DNA of 64,000 nucleotides from Homalodisca vitripennis (GCF_021130785.1 NC_060211.1:26521001-26585000), one strand, 5' to 3'; shown: positions 43,706-55,707, numbered from the stretch's first letter. Numbers and translations: made by a program. The notes: generated from the sequence alone by a model not told the origin.

Positions 43706-44268
43706 ACCCAAGGTTACATTATAACTGTGTAGTCGTTTTAATTAATTACTAAAAGATTAAATTTCCATACTTACACAATATTTTCTTGACGATATCTTTT
43801 TGTCTGATTTTTTTTCGTAAAACATTAGTCTACGACTTACTGTACAATATTGCACTTAATTAAGATACATCGAATTCGGTAAATGATAGAATAAATAGGA
43901 AACCACAGCTTTGCAATTAATATTATTATCACACTAACTGATTAGTATTATCGTTTAATCTACTTAGGCGTGTTGTACCATACCACAGATCTTAAAATGA
44001 CATACAAACATTTACTTACAAATGTATTCATACAAAACATCACCTGTACATTGTGATGTTCCGAGTTCATGCTGCAACATCAAAGTGCAGAGATGAGGGA
44101 GTTCAGTCAAGGAAGGGCTTACAGTTTAAGCTGAGTTATTGTTTGACTTCCTCTAAGTTTGTTCGATACTGTAAGCCCGTATTCTAATTACGCCTCCTCA
44201 TTGATGATTCGCTTTGAAAAGAATAATATTTATGTTTCCAGCAGATTAGTGCTTAACTTATTTTGTAG
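43706..44268. other. A+T-rich spacer
   Basis: No gene, RNA or repeat is visible except a short run of motifs before the candidate exon that follows. Confidence 0.45.
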
Positions 44269-44322
44269 GTAAATATTATGGCTCTGGAGCTTACAGCTGC
44301 TATGTACTTTGCTGATGGCCAT
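44269..44322 (+). other. Candidate 54-nt exon
   Basis: It is preceded by GCTTAACTTATTTTGTAG (branch-like TTAAC plus acceptor, AG at 44267-44268) and followed by the donor GTAAGC. The length is a multiple of three and one frame is fully open: VNIMALELTAAMYFADGH. I do not recognise the peptide. It would suit a cassette exon, but 54 nt can be open by chance, and the first bases (GTAAAT) make the acceptor placement uncertain. Its phase does not follow directly from the candidate at 26691. Confidence 0.25.
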
Positions 44323-45784
44323 GTAAGCGACAAATATCGATAATTTATACCATAATAAATATTTTGCGTGTTGTGTTCATTTACGTACTTACCTCAAATT
44401 GGTCCTTATTGTAGTAACCATTGTTACGAGTAGCGTGCGCACGGGGGTACGCACAGGAGCAAAGGCGTCTGCTAATAAGTTCATTTTTTTATATAACTTT
44501 GGTTTAAAAATTATACTACATTGACGTACAAGAGTTGCCGGATTTTACGTATTATTTATACTGTTATGTTTGTAATGGTTGTTCCTGTTTATCCTATTTC
44601 CTATTGCCCCTCCTTGCCACTACTTGAATGGTGGATAGCGCAAAATAGTGGTGTGGTTTGTCAAACATATTCCAGGATGAGACCGGACCCCTCTTTTTGT
44701 TGGAATAACCCCTCCCCCCCAAAAAACTCCCGGTGTGTCAGGCACATCAAAATAACCCTGTGCACGCCTATGATTGTTACATGTATCATTGCTACAGTTT
44801 TGCTAAGAAAAGTTGGCTCCTCTTACCTACTAACGTTTTAAAAAACTTTAAGGTTTAAGAAAAGAAAATTTGGAGAACTTTTGTAGTTCAATAGGATCTA
44901 CTTTTAGGCGTTTTAAACATTGTGACTATAAACCTCTAAAGAATGAATCCTCCTTTAATTTCTTCGAAAAGTATCTCCTCCTTCTGCTTTTTTATATCAT
45001 TTGAAAGAGGAAAAAAGACCAATAGTTTGGTGAAGCAAGAGTCTTTACTTTTTTTCTGTTCTTTTACATAAACAACTGTCAAAAATTCTAATTAATTCAA
45101 AACATTCATAAGACTTATTAAAACAATCCGCAAAACCCACGATGTGGGTGCAAATACTCATTATTTCATATACTTTTGATATATAAATTCAGGCAAACAC
45201 TTAACCACCTATAAAAAAATGTAAAAGTTGTATATTTCATGTATATGTCTTCAAATTACGTAATAGCAATATTGGAATTAGTTTAGAATTAGTCCTACAT
45301 TTTGATCTTCAAATTGCTTGCGTGATAACAAATACTCCATATAGTTCATTTTTCACCAACGTGTAAATGGGATTCGTCTTTCCATGATTCCAATCGAAAC
45401 TTTAACTTAATTTTTTAATGAATATAAATAAACATTGCTAGCTTGTGCAAACACTTCTTACGTATTTTGGCCCTTTCGTATATAATAAAAATTGGCGGGG
45501 GGATGAATGCAAGGTCATTCATTAAAATGTTAAATATTTCAAAAGGTAAATTACGTCACATCAAAAATGTCATCCTCTTTTATTTTTTATTTGAATTGTT
45601 AAAATAATGATGAAATAAGTAATTTTGTTATGTCAATCATATCCCAGACAATACCTATTGTTGTTTCTTACAATAGGAGAAATTATTTCATTGTGATTCG
45701 TAGTCGTAAACTTTTATGGTCGTGAGTCAAACAAGGAGAATAAATGAGGCGTGTAATCAACAGTACATTACCGTAAATATAGTA
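44323..45784. other. Unassigned A+T-rich sequence
   Basis: A 106-codon + strand frame (44521-44841) lacks a domain. The sequence is otherwise A+T-rich with nothing I can name. Confidence 0.45.
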
Positions 45785-46205
45785 AATACAGTACAGTACA
45801 TTACATGCAGTATAGTATAGTACATACATTACATATAGTACAGTACATGCAGTACAGTACAGTACATGCAGTATAGTATAGTACTTGCAGTATAGTACAT
45901 ACATTACATACAGTACAGTACATGCAGTACAGTATAGTAAATATAGTAAATACAGTACAGTACATTACATGCAGTATAGTATAGTACATACATTACATAC
46001 AGTACAGTACAGTACAGTACAGTACATAGTCAGTACAGTACAGTAAATATAGTAAATTCAGTACAACAAGCAGTATAGTACAGTACATACATTACATACA
46101 GTACAGTACATGCAGTACAGTACAGTAAATATAGTAAATACAGTACAGTAAATTACTTGCAGTATAGTATAGTACATTCAGTATAGTACAGTACAGTAGA
46201 CAACA
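45785..46205. repeat. Irregular CAGTA/TAGTA array
   Basis: The pentamers CAGTA and TAGTA and the longer motifs ACATGCAGTA and ACATACATTAC recur in irregular order over 420 bp. The minus strand frames here (45683-45904, 45801-45989) translate to Tyr/Cys/Leu/Val-rich repeats and are by-products of the repeat. Confidence 0.93.
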
Positions 46206-47136
46206 GTAGGCGTGGCGTGACAGCAGTATGGCAACCGCAGAGGTGCAATGTGCGGGTGACATTGCACAACGATAACATTGAGATAATGACCCTACACGCC
46301 ATCAAGGTCACACGAATGGCACAACCCACATTACTTCCAAGGTTAATTCCCGGGAACCAGCTGGCAGGACCAAAGATATTACAGCGTAATCGGCCAGTTT
46401 GTAAATCTTGATGTAACGTCTACCTTTTTTGGGTTTACAAATCAATTTTGGACCTTGTCTCAAATTTTGGACTGCGCAAACCGAATTCAATTGTAGAATA
46501 AAATCTTTGTGTGACCCTACGGTGATAAGTCAATAAAATTATTTTTTCGACCAATTTCAAGTTTGTCTCTCGTTTTTTCACAACAATCATGGTTCATTTA
46601 ATAATTTTAATAACTACATTTTAAGGTTCCCTAATAAAGAACTTGATGCAATTAAAGACACAGTATGTATGCGTGTCTCAGTTAACATATTTAATCAGTC
46701 ATTATTGATAAATATATATTTTGAATTTACATTAGTGCGTAATTGATAATATCTGTAAAACAATAGAGGTATTTGTAGCTAGTTTTCATTTATTTTATTT
46801 TTTTCATTAAGAACCAGCTGTAGGTAAACAACCTTGAGTTTCATCCGATAAAAATAATGTTGAATACGATATCTCTTTCGCCCTTATTTTTGATCGAAGG
46901 GTTCCGGATGTTTCATTTTAAAGATATTATTAATACGCATTGAAAGACTTCTAGTTTTTCTTTTATCATATATAGGTACTTTTTTAATTAAACATTACTA
47001 TCCAGATGTGTGTTTGTGTGTGATGTGTTTTGTTATGTAAGTACAAAAGGTTCATGGTTTTTTTGCTTAAATAACAATATAAATTCAGAAACAACGATAA
47101 AGATTTCTATAACTTTAAAATGAGATATTTATCAAT
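46206..47136. other. Unassigned sequence
   Basis: The stretch 46206-46400 is somewhat G+C-richer, with a 64-codon frame of unknown nature. The rest is A+T-rich. Confidence 0.4.
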
Positions 47137-47435
47137 AGGAGATGATTTAGATTTTAGAAAACTCATATACAATTTTGAAAATTCTACCCTTTATTACAGA
47201 TGATATGCCGCAGTATCACAGAAGTGCAGAAATTTATGTTCTCCCTAGTCTTGCACACAGTTGCTGCACGGGAGATACGACAGAAAATCCAATTAGGAGA
47301 TGATTCAGATTTTAGAAAACTGATATACAATTTTGAAAATTCTACCCTTTATTACAGAACAGAAGTGCAGAAATTTATGTTCTCTCCAGTGTTGCACACA
47401 GCTGCTGCACGAGAGATACGACAGAAAATGCAATT
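47137..47435 (+). repeat. Tandem duplication (~158 bp) with splice-acceptor-like sites
   Basis: Copy 1 (47137-47294) and copy 2 (47296-47435) share GATGATTTAGATTTTAGAAA or a close variant, AATTCTACCCTTTATTACAG, GAAGTGCAGAAATTTATGTT and GAGATACGACAGAAAAT. Copy 2 lacks about 20 bp just after TTATTACAG. That phrase resembles a splice acceptor in both copies. A 103-codon + strand frame (47200-47511) reads through both, giving two related peptides containing EVQKFMFS and AAREIRQK. A duplicated exon is possible; no donor supports it. Confidence 0.75.
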
Positions 47436-47639
47436 ATTCTACGAATACATTGCAATAATGTTGCAAAAGTATATATTGTTGGGCTCAAAGCAAGTTATAC
47501 TTTCCTCTTGACAGTAAAATCATTGTAACTATGGGATTGTATGGCGCCAAGGTAGACAAATGCGCTATTATTTTGAATTACACATAAACGAGCATCAGCA
47601 TGCTCTCTGACCGTAGTATTTCTGACCAGAATACTAGAA

Positions 47640-47930
47640 TGGTCTGCGGTTTCCACTCCCTCCACATATCTCCTTATGCTGGAGTCTACTGACCTCTTCA
47701 CTCCTGTAGGGTCCTATTTCTGCCCAGAATGGACGGTATAAGGTTCCATTCTGACCATTTGTTTCCTTTCGGTCCACCTGCTACTCCTTTCCACCTGCTT
47801 TTTGTCATCACCTCACCTCCTGGAGAGAACAGACATTTTTTAGTGCACCTAGATTTTGTTAGACCCTTAGATTCCCCTAGGAATTCATATAGGAAGTGGG
47901 TCCTCATTCATCCCAATTGACAGTTTCTCA
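47640..47930 (+). repeat. Possible retroelement 3' region, related to 36.6-37.2 kb
   Basis: A pyrimidine-rich, G+C-richer block (for example CCACCTGCTACTCCTTTCCA) ends with ATATAGGAAGTGGGTCCTCA, resembling the phrase at 37.04 kb. Overlapping frames on both strands are not recognisable. The class is uncertain. Confidence 0.3.
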
Positions 47931-49555
47931 GCGCTGAACGAGAACCCTTTTTAATTTCATTTTGAATTTTCACCATAACTGAAATCTGTTATAGAATAAA
48001 CATTTTCTGGGTTCCTTATATCTGGTATTCAAATGCTTGTATATTTTCAAGGCCCTTTTTGCCACTATGCAACATAAATTTAAAAATTGTAGTAAAAATA
48101 GTTACGTAAATTTATACATGATATTTATTGTATTTCTTTAGAGATACTTAACCATATATCAGTAAAAACTATTAAAATTAATGTCAGTAAATCCTGTACA
48201 CTCCTACGCAAGTGTTCAGGCAACGTAATGTTCACAAAACAGTATTGCCTAATAAGATTGGTAGATGGCAAAGCGACGTAAAACGGATAATATTATTACA
48301 GAAAAAATAAAATAATGTTAATATAACAACAAGTCAGGTTAAAAATATTCAATTCGATAATGATGTTATAAAACAGCATACCGACACAAAGAAATTTGAA
48401 ATACCGTACTAGTAATTGTGATGAGTTTTTTTAGAGCTATTTACCGATTGTTTAAAAATATTCGGACAGCAAAAACCTTATTTAAAATATTACATATGGG
48501 ATGTAATCGAGTAAAGTTCAACACATGGGTACGTTATGAAGAGTTCTTCTCCAGAAATGAATAACGAGAGAATATCATGTTTCATATCATGTTTAATCTC
48601 CTTGCCCTTGATGCTTGTGTTGTCGTGTCGGTGGGGGGGGGGGGGAGGGGGCAGTTGTAAGTACACACCGTTTCAAGCAATGTTGTGCCTGTAATACGTT
48701 ACACGTTATGACCCTACCTGGCCACGCATTGTATCCTTCTCTCTAATTTGAAATCTTGTGTCTCATAGAATCTGAATAGAAGACCTACTAACTGGATTAT
48801 TGAATGGATATAGTACACAACCTGGATATTTTTCATGAATACCTCAAAAATGACGATAAATGATGCCTTTAGCTTTTATTTTACAAGTATCTGCATCTTT
48901 CCTCAACTGTAACTTTCAAAGCTTTACAATATAATGCACTCGATCAATTACTATACTCAATGTATATGTTTTTAAAGATTTTTTCGCGTAGCATGTATGG
49001 GAAACGGTTCTAAATTCTTAAAATTGTGAGATTCTTCTTTTCCAAATATTTTCCATGGCGTGTTCAAAGGTCAATCAGTAACAATGGTATTCGTTACTGG
49101 TAAAAGTGCTGTAGAATGTACGAGTATATTCACAATCTTCTTTTCCAACTAATTTTGGAATATGCCCGTTTCTTATCTTGCTTTTCTTGCTCACCGACTT
49201 GTCAACAAGCAGCATAGTAAACTTTATTGTTTAAATATTGTTTAAGTATATTTTCAGTAAACTTTCAGGACAGTCCGATAGGTAAAATATTGGTTTTAAT
49301 AATATTTACAATTATGTAAATTAGTCTTCAGTAGGAAATAAAATTGGAATTAACGTCACACAAATCTTTACACAAGTACTTTTATGTACGCTTTGCATTT
49401 TGGAAAGTAACGTATGCCAATTTTCTTGTATACCAATGCTGCAAGATTCATTGAAGAAAAGTCGCTCCAAGTGAGAACGTATTTACGTCTATTAATGTTT
49501 CAAAAGCATCAAAATTAGAAATAATTATTAGAAAAATAAAGCAGTACGTTATGTA
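47931..49555. other. Unassigned A+T-rich sequence with a G run
   Basis: A run of 13 G lies at 48633-48645, followed after an A by more G. No frame over 60 codons and no recognisable repeat was seen. Confidence 0.45.
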
Positions 49556-50044
49556 TTATATTTTTGCATTAAGCAAAGCCCAGAGTAGCCCATGATGTGT
49601 TTGAAGCAGTAAGCGAAATGTAAGTTCCTTCCTAAGTATAGAGAAATGTCCTATAGACTCCCTGACGACATTAACTGTGGACTTATGTATTCCAGTTCCA
49701 GACAAGTTCCTACTCGTGTCGGGAACTCCAACTTTGTCCGGAGTTGCGCCGTTTGTGTGGATCGACTGCTCCACCTTTATTATCGAGTTTGCTCCAACGT
49801 CTTTGGACTTGAAATTTGTGGAAATCCGATTTAAAGTTTTATGCCTACTTGTAAGTTGAACCTTCCCCTTCCGGCCCAATGGATGTTGACTGCAGGGCAA
49901 AATGTTCAACGATACTGGGTTTCTGTGTTCATTGTTTTATACGTCGGTCCTCTCATGGTGAGTGTGAGTTATAATCTCTCGTTATCTAACTTACCAACGA
50001 GTCGGATGATCTTTGTAAATGACGTTTGTGTGTTCAAAGTATAG
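49556..50044. other. Codon-like block of unknown identity
   Basis: A 117-codon - strand frame (49556-49909) overlaps + strand frames 49646-49834, 49677-49859 and 49841-50044. The last contains a good donor-like site (ATGGTGAGTGTG) at about 49956. The sequence is more complex and less A+T-rich than its flanks, as in decayed coding or transposon DNA. I recognise neither strand, so I call no gene. Confidence 0.3.
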
Positions 50045-50417
50045 TTACAGTACTTTTATACATAGTAGTCAGTAAGTTAATGCATGATTTGAACATGTAA
50101 CTTTAGGTCATGTGAGTGTAAACTGTAAGGGTGTAAAGTGGTGCAAACGTTTTTGTGGTTGGAAAATTTATTTTGTCAAATTCATAGCCCATTAGGATGA
50201 CTTAACTAAACACTAAAAGTAAAACATTTTTCATCCAAAATCATTCAATATAATTTCCTTAAGTCATAAGTCAATTATTCATTTACGCCTCAAAGAAATG
50301 TTTTTATTTTTGTATTAAATGTTTAAAATGTTGCATTTTTAAATATTTTTTCTTTCCTGGAATCAAACTTTTTTAGTAAAAATATGTCACTCTCTGAAGC
50401 AACTTATGTACAAACTA
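50045..50417. other. A+T-rich spacer
   Basis: Nothing visible. Confidence 0.45.
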
Positions 50418-50604
50418 TAAAATGTTTGGGTTTAGCTCTAGTTCACCTTTCTCTTACGTGCAGCATTTGAAATCTTCGTCGTCGACTATTTTTTGGATCC
50501 CCTAAGACGAACATGAATCCAGATACCAGGAGTCAAGTCTGGAACAGCGTCAGATTGCAGATGCTGCACTTAAGAAGGTGAACTGGAGCTAAACTCAACA
50601 TTTG
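50418..50604. mobile_element. Palindromic miniature element, copy 2
   Basis: The left arm (TTTAGCTCTAGTTCACCTTT, then GTGCAGCATTTGAAATCT) and the right arm read in reverse (TTTAGCTCCAGTTCACCTTC, then GTGCAGCATCTGCAATCT) are clear inverted repeats of 45 bp or more. The centre keeps GATACCAGGAGTCAAGTCTG, matching copy 1 at 38.1 kb, but its left inner arm has decayed, so the perfect inner hairpin is lost here. No coding content, so non-autonomous. Confidence 0.85.
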
Positions 50605-51454
50605 CATCGCATCAGCCCTTCCCACCATAGCTGCTTTATGTGTTAAGTATAAAAATTTCACGTTTTAATCCTCAGTAGTTTTTATTTGGGCCTTACTACA
50701 AATAGGCTATATTGCCTAATTTAAATGCCTGGAGTTTCACAAGGAGTAATCAAAAAACTGTTTTCTGAAACCCAATTCGATTGCACCGCCTCAAGAAGAT
50801 TCTAGAATAACAATTCTGGAGTAAACCAATGCCAGATATTATCACGTAAAATATTTCGTCTCTCATTTATTTTTTTAGTGTTAATGAGACATTCGGATTT
50901 TAAAATTACACACAAAAGTACTGATTTTGGATTCTCGTTTTGTTGTAGCAAATAAATGTATTAAGGTGATAATAAATAATTAGCTTCCAACAGTATGAAA
51001 TAGATCTGTAGTGACATACGCTCCTTACAGTATTGCATGACATTTTAAGTTTTATAATGTTGAAAATCAATTTTGTTTCATAAAAATAGCAAATAATTTA
51101 TTGCCAGCCTACTGAGAGATGAACGCATAACTAGATTTATAGACAAGCGGTACCAGTGGTGGGTGACTGCCGCGATGAATATGCAACACCCGCATGTTAT
51201 ATGTACATTGTACAAGTCTAGACGGGCGCGCTAAGGTTAAGTTCACACAACGCTTGAATTGCTATGTTCCCCTTATTCGGATGAGACACGAGTTTAACAT
51301 ATGTTTCCTTAACGAGGGCAATAAGTGATGGAGATAATCACTAATTATGTTTATATTTATAGGTTTACTTCTCTTTACAATGTCTCGTTGACACACCACG
51401 TGTCGCGTATGTGAGGTTGTAAGCAAAATTTCAGCTTTGTAGCTACACATGTTA
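50605..51454. other. A+T-rich spacer
   Basis: A short frame (51262-51450, -) without recognisable content. I see no repeats shared with the rest of the window. Confidence 0.4.
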
Positions 51455-51515
51455 CTGATTTTTTTGTTTCACTGAACGATGGCAAATGTCCAGAAAAATC
51501 GTGTTTCTTTCATGA
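51455..51515 (+). repeat. Short fragment of dispersed repeat A
   Basis: GTTACTGATTTTTTTGTTTC followed by ACTGAACGATGGCAAATGTC and CAGAAAAATC matches the right part of repeat A at 63.72-63.77 kb and, in complement, the copy at 22.56 kb. The hammerhead-like part is absent. Confidence 0.75.
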
Positions 51516-51884
51516 TACAAATTTCTTTCTACACACACTCGTATAGAGACAGATAGCTTACGATGATTATAAAGTGAAATCACAATATCCTTCTGGCGTT
51601 TGTCTGGACGGATTAAGTGTAAAATTCAGGACACGTTATACCAGAGTCGATATCGGCGGTAAAAACGTGATTCCTGGGACTGCCCGCCCCGGGGACTGGA
51701 ATAGCAATTGCGGCCATTTAGCATTCAAAGTGAGGCCTGCATTGAGTGTAGGTCTCACCCGCAGTTTGTCACAAGGGCGAATTTATTTGCCATCAAACCT
51801 TGCTTCACTCCTGTCAGTACCATATGAGGCATGGCTGACAGCTATGTTTCTGCGCCCAGCTAGATAGAGACTACCATAGTCCTA
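51516..51884. other. Unassigned G+C-richer stretch
   Basis: A 97-codon + strand frame (51574-51867) is present, starting MKSQYPSGVCLDGLSVK. I do not recognise it, and no signals support expression. Confidence 0.35.
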
Positions 51885-51956
51885 GTTTTCCTCAAATTAC
51901 AATAGATCATTAAAATTTGTGTTCATTTCCTTAGTTCCTTGGCTAATTATCACTTC

Positions 51957-52098
51957 TGCTTTGTATCCTTGGTGGAAGTAAGTAGGTTTAAATGGAAAAG
52001 ACATAATGTCAAACTGATGATGATGCCTTAACCGGCGAAAGCGCTTTTTTAATAAATTTAATGTGGAAGTATATAAAAAATGTCTTTTCCATTAAAAT
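51957..52098 (+). mobile_element. 142-bp insertion with 12-bp target duplication and hammerhead-like core
   Basis: The perfect direct repeat AATTATCACTTC flanks it (51945-51956 and 52099-52110). Copy B of the surrounding block keeps a single uninterrupted version (AATTATCA), so both ends are fixed. Inside, AATGGAAAAGACAT (51991-52004) is the exact complement of 52080-52093. Between them lie CTGATGA (52014-52020), a GCC/GGC stem and GAAA (52037-52040), then GCGC. A variable-length target duplication suggests target-primed retrotransposition, as in LINEs or Penelope-like elements. No protein is encoded. Confidence 0.8.
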
Positions 52099-53070
52099 AA
52101 TTATCACTTCGTTGAATGTTTTTAACTGTTTCCTTGTTCGTTGCGCAAGAATAATCTGTCAGTAATCAATGAATGTTATATCATTCAAAATCACTCCTCC
52201 CCCACCCCCTACCACTAGTATTTCAGTAAAAAAAGTTTGCGATCAATATTGTCAAAATTTTACGTCAAGTTTGCGTCATCAGACTCAGGAATCAAAGCTC
52301 CTGTGTAGTTAAAGTCCTCTCGTAGATCGGGAAAAAAATGCCTTTTCTGTCTGTCTGTCGGTCCGTGTATATCCTGAAACGAACACCGAGTTGGATGATG
52401 GTGCATTTCACTTCATTGCGTATGGCTGAGCGTTAGTGAATATTTTTTATTGGTGTAATGGGTAACCATGGTGGCAACAATAAATAAGCTGAATAAATAC
52501 GTAAATTTATAAACAATCTGAATACCATCGTTTGAGATTTCAGCAATTTTTTTATATAGTCGTAGTTTTCCTCAAATTACAATAGATCATTTAAATTTTG
52601 GTCCATTCTCTCAGTTCCTTGGCTAATTATCAATGCGCTGAATGTTTTAATTTTTCCCTTGTTCCTTGTACAAAAATAATCTGTCTAGTAATCAACGAAT
52701 ATTGTATTATTCAAAATCACCCCACCCTCCCCCCCCACCACCTCAAATATTCCAATAAAAATAGTTTGCGTTCAATAAACAAAATTGTACGTCGCATTTG
52801 CGTCGTCAGACTCAAGAATCACAAATCCTGAGTAGTTAGAGGTCAAAGGTTCTTAAAACCTAAAACTTTCTCTCTTCTGTCTGGAAAAATGTCTTTTCTG
52901 TCTGTCTGTCTGTCTGTCCGTGTATATCTTGAGAACGAAGAATGAGTTGGATGATGGTGCATTTCACTTTATTGCGTATGGCTGAGCGTTAGTAAATATT
53001 TTTTATTGGTGTAATGGGTAACCATGGTGACAGCAATAATTTAAGCAGAATAAATACAATTACAAACAAT

Positions 53071-53148
53071 ATGCTGTATCTACTATCTATGCTTGTATTT
53101 GTAAATTGGCTGCTGCCGTTGGAAAATAAATAAATAAATAAATAAATA
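53071..53148 (+). mobile_element. Short LINE/SINE-type 3' end insertion with (AAAT)n tail
   Basis: It is present in copy B but absent from copy A, where the flanks AAACAAT and TGAATACC are nearly adjacent. The insert contains TTGGCTGCTGCCGTTGG and ends in about five AAAT units. Such a tail is typical of a severely 5'-truncated retroposed copy. Confidence 0.65.
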
Positions 53149-53190
53149 TGAATACCATTATTTGAGATTTTCAACAATTTTATTCATAGA

Positions 53191-55707
53191 GTACAAAAAG
53201 TGGAAAGTGAGTGTTAAAAATTGGTGACAAGATTTGACTTAAGCTTACTCTTGCGTTGTAGTACCCTCCCTAGTTCACCGGAACTTGTATTAATCGAACA
53301 CAGTTATGGAACTTAATCTAATGAACAGAAATGGGTAAGAATGGGTAGCTAGATAACTCGAGAAAGATGTCACCTGTTGACTTTAAATTTTTTTTAACTT
53401 AATTTATACATAGGCAGGAATGAGTTATATAATAATGAATGTTCTCTCACGGAATTTGGCTGAGTGCCATTGGAAGTGGGCTGTGACTCGTATCGTACGA
53501 GTATTACTGTCCAGCAATAAGTAAATAAATACACCCTAAAATAATTACCAATGTTATTGCTAACATATAGCGAAGCGTTGCACTTTTATTAGTGTTTCAA
53601 CTGTGCATATAGAACCTTTCAATGATTTATTTAGATTTCGTGTTTAATGAAATACTTTAAATAGTAAGAAGACCAGTAAGCTTCAGCGAGCTCGGAACTG
53701 TGTGAGTTATTTACACAAATGTAAGACTAGTTGTACACAATTTTAAAGGTCTCAAACACTGTGATATTAAGAAACTGTAAGAAGATTTCACTTTTGAACA
53801 CTTTTGTAGTTTTTTATTTACGCAATGTACATTTAGGATTCTAGGAATCCATCTTCCGGTACTGGTATGAGTCTACATTAACCTACTTATATTAAAAACT
53901 TTTCGAGCCTACATTTCTAATACTGTAATGTTAATCGAAACCAAAAAAATATTCATGACTCTCCAAACATTTTCTAGTGGGTTTTAACTGATACAACCTT
54001 TTTCTTTTTAAATTTTATTTCTCTTAATAAAAAAAAACATTGCAATACAACAACAATAAACCCTAAACAACAATAATACGTTTGAGAAATTAAACAGGCT
54101 ACTTTAACAAGTTGTGCGACCAGTGTTGTCAAAGATATATAAAGTACAAATTTCTGATATTGTAACATTGGTTAAGAACAACTAAATTTTCATGATTCTC
54201 CAAAAATTGCCTGGGGGGGGGGGTTTAACTGACACACCCTTCTGAAAAGATTTATACAACTAACGATCAAGTGAAAAAAACTCACTTTGTCCGGGAAGAA
54301 AAAACGAGCACTGTGTTATTTAGATGTACGAGTATAAGATTAAGACAATATAAATCTCATATATTGGCTGCTTTATGTGGTACATTGAGTATTTTCCCTT
54401 TTCCAGGGGAAATATCGGTGCTAGAATCCCCGGGCATTTGCACAAAAGGAGATCTAGTGTGCTATTACAATCGTTCGATCCTTTAACAAAGCAGACAGCG
54501 TTGCTGCTGGATAGGGAGGTGACCAGGTGCAATGTAAGGGCACCGCAGCTGTCCTTTTTTAGTATCCTGTTTTTTCCTTATATAAACATATATATATATA
54601 TAACTCTTAAACTATATGTAAATAGCCTATCTGCCTATAGTTATCTTAGTGCTATTGGTCACGTCGGTGAGGTAACCAGTTACTGTGCCAAAGTGGACTG
54701 AATATGTTTTCACATATTAACTGGTAACCAATAAGAGATGAGATACCAAACCAGCTATTGGTATTAACAGGACTTCCTAATAGGCTTTGGTCAGACAAAA
54801 CAAAACCTACTAAACGCTATTTTAATCATGGTTGTCGATTCTTGTAATAACTTGTTTTATGATTTCATGTCGTAGGTTCTCAAACTGTAACTTAAACTGC
54901 GGAGGTTTTATAAAACAGTTCAAACTTTAATTGGCAACCAAAGTTGATATAGTGACGTTGGACACCTCTAGTTTGCGCCATTTTTGTTCTTTTTATGATA
55001 CGTTTAAAATGAGGTAACTTGCTAGGGGTTCTTATTTACAAATATTTTACTTACCCCCAAAAAACCTCATCTGGTCCAAAAACTCCTCAGTTGGTCATAT
55101 AAAAATCCCTCAAAGTAAATCACTCCATCTTTATTCATAAGAAAGTTATTAGGGAGAGGAGGGGGGCCTTTTAGACACTCGGTATTTACAATGTTATATG
55201 TTTGATTGTAGGTTTACTATACTGATCATACACCTGGTTTGGCATGCTAAGAAATATTTAAGAATATTGTTAAAAGTTATTTTTCTTTTGGCAGTACAGT
55301 TTAAGTGGAAATGTATTGAAAAAAATAGAACTATCCTGTAAAATAAAAACTTCAAATTCCAGGATATTACGGATCAAAAAAGTCTTTGACTAAATAAAAT
55401 ATTTGTTTGTGTATATAGCTTTGAAACAATTTGTATTGTTTTTTCAAACCAAAATATTACTCCCTAGCATTGGTAATTGTTTGCTTTGGTTTTAGTAAGT
55501 AATTCTTCGCCTCTTGGATCAAAGGTATATAAATTAACTTTAGATTACTAACATTGGTTCTAGTTTACTGTACCTATCTATATGTTGTAGCTTTGTTATA
55601 AATACAATTGTTAACTGTATTATACTAACAGCTATTGTTATTTATTTCAAAACTTTTAATTTGTTTTTTTTTATTTATATAGTTATATATTACATACATC
55701 TTTTTAA
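53191..55707. other. Unassigned A+T-rich sequence
   Basis: Contains a run of 11 G at 54213-54223, a (TA)n run at about 54587-54602 and frames of 65-108 codons around 54271-54701, none recognised. I see no gene. Confidence 0.45.

Larger units (their letters stand above)
51885..53190 (+). repeat. Duplicated ~560-bp block, two copies with separate insertions
   Basis: Copy A (51885-52557) and copy B (52558-53190) share GTTTTCCTCAAATTACAATA, TTCCTTGGCTAATTATCA, AATCTGTC, TCATTCAAAATCAC or variant, a C-rich stretch, TTTGCGTC, TCAGACTCA, a (TCTG)n tract, GATGATGGTGCATTTCACTT, TGAGCGTTAGT and GTAATGGGTAACCATGGTG. The second half matches the dispersed repeat at 7.1 kb. Copy A alone carries an insertion at 51957-52098, and copy B alone has one at 53071-53148. 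Confidence 0.9.

Noticed and set aside
45683..45989. Tyr/Cys-rich minus strand proteins
   Set aside because: By-product of the CAGTA/TAGTA repeat; the two overlapping frames are just phases of the same simple repeat.
49556..50044. Protein gene at 49.6-50.0 kb
   Set aside because: Both strands are equally open, neither is recognisable, and frames break at 49.84 kb; left as an unknown codon-like block.
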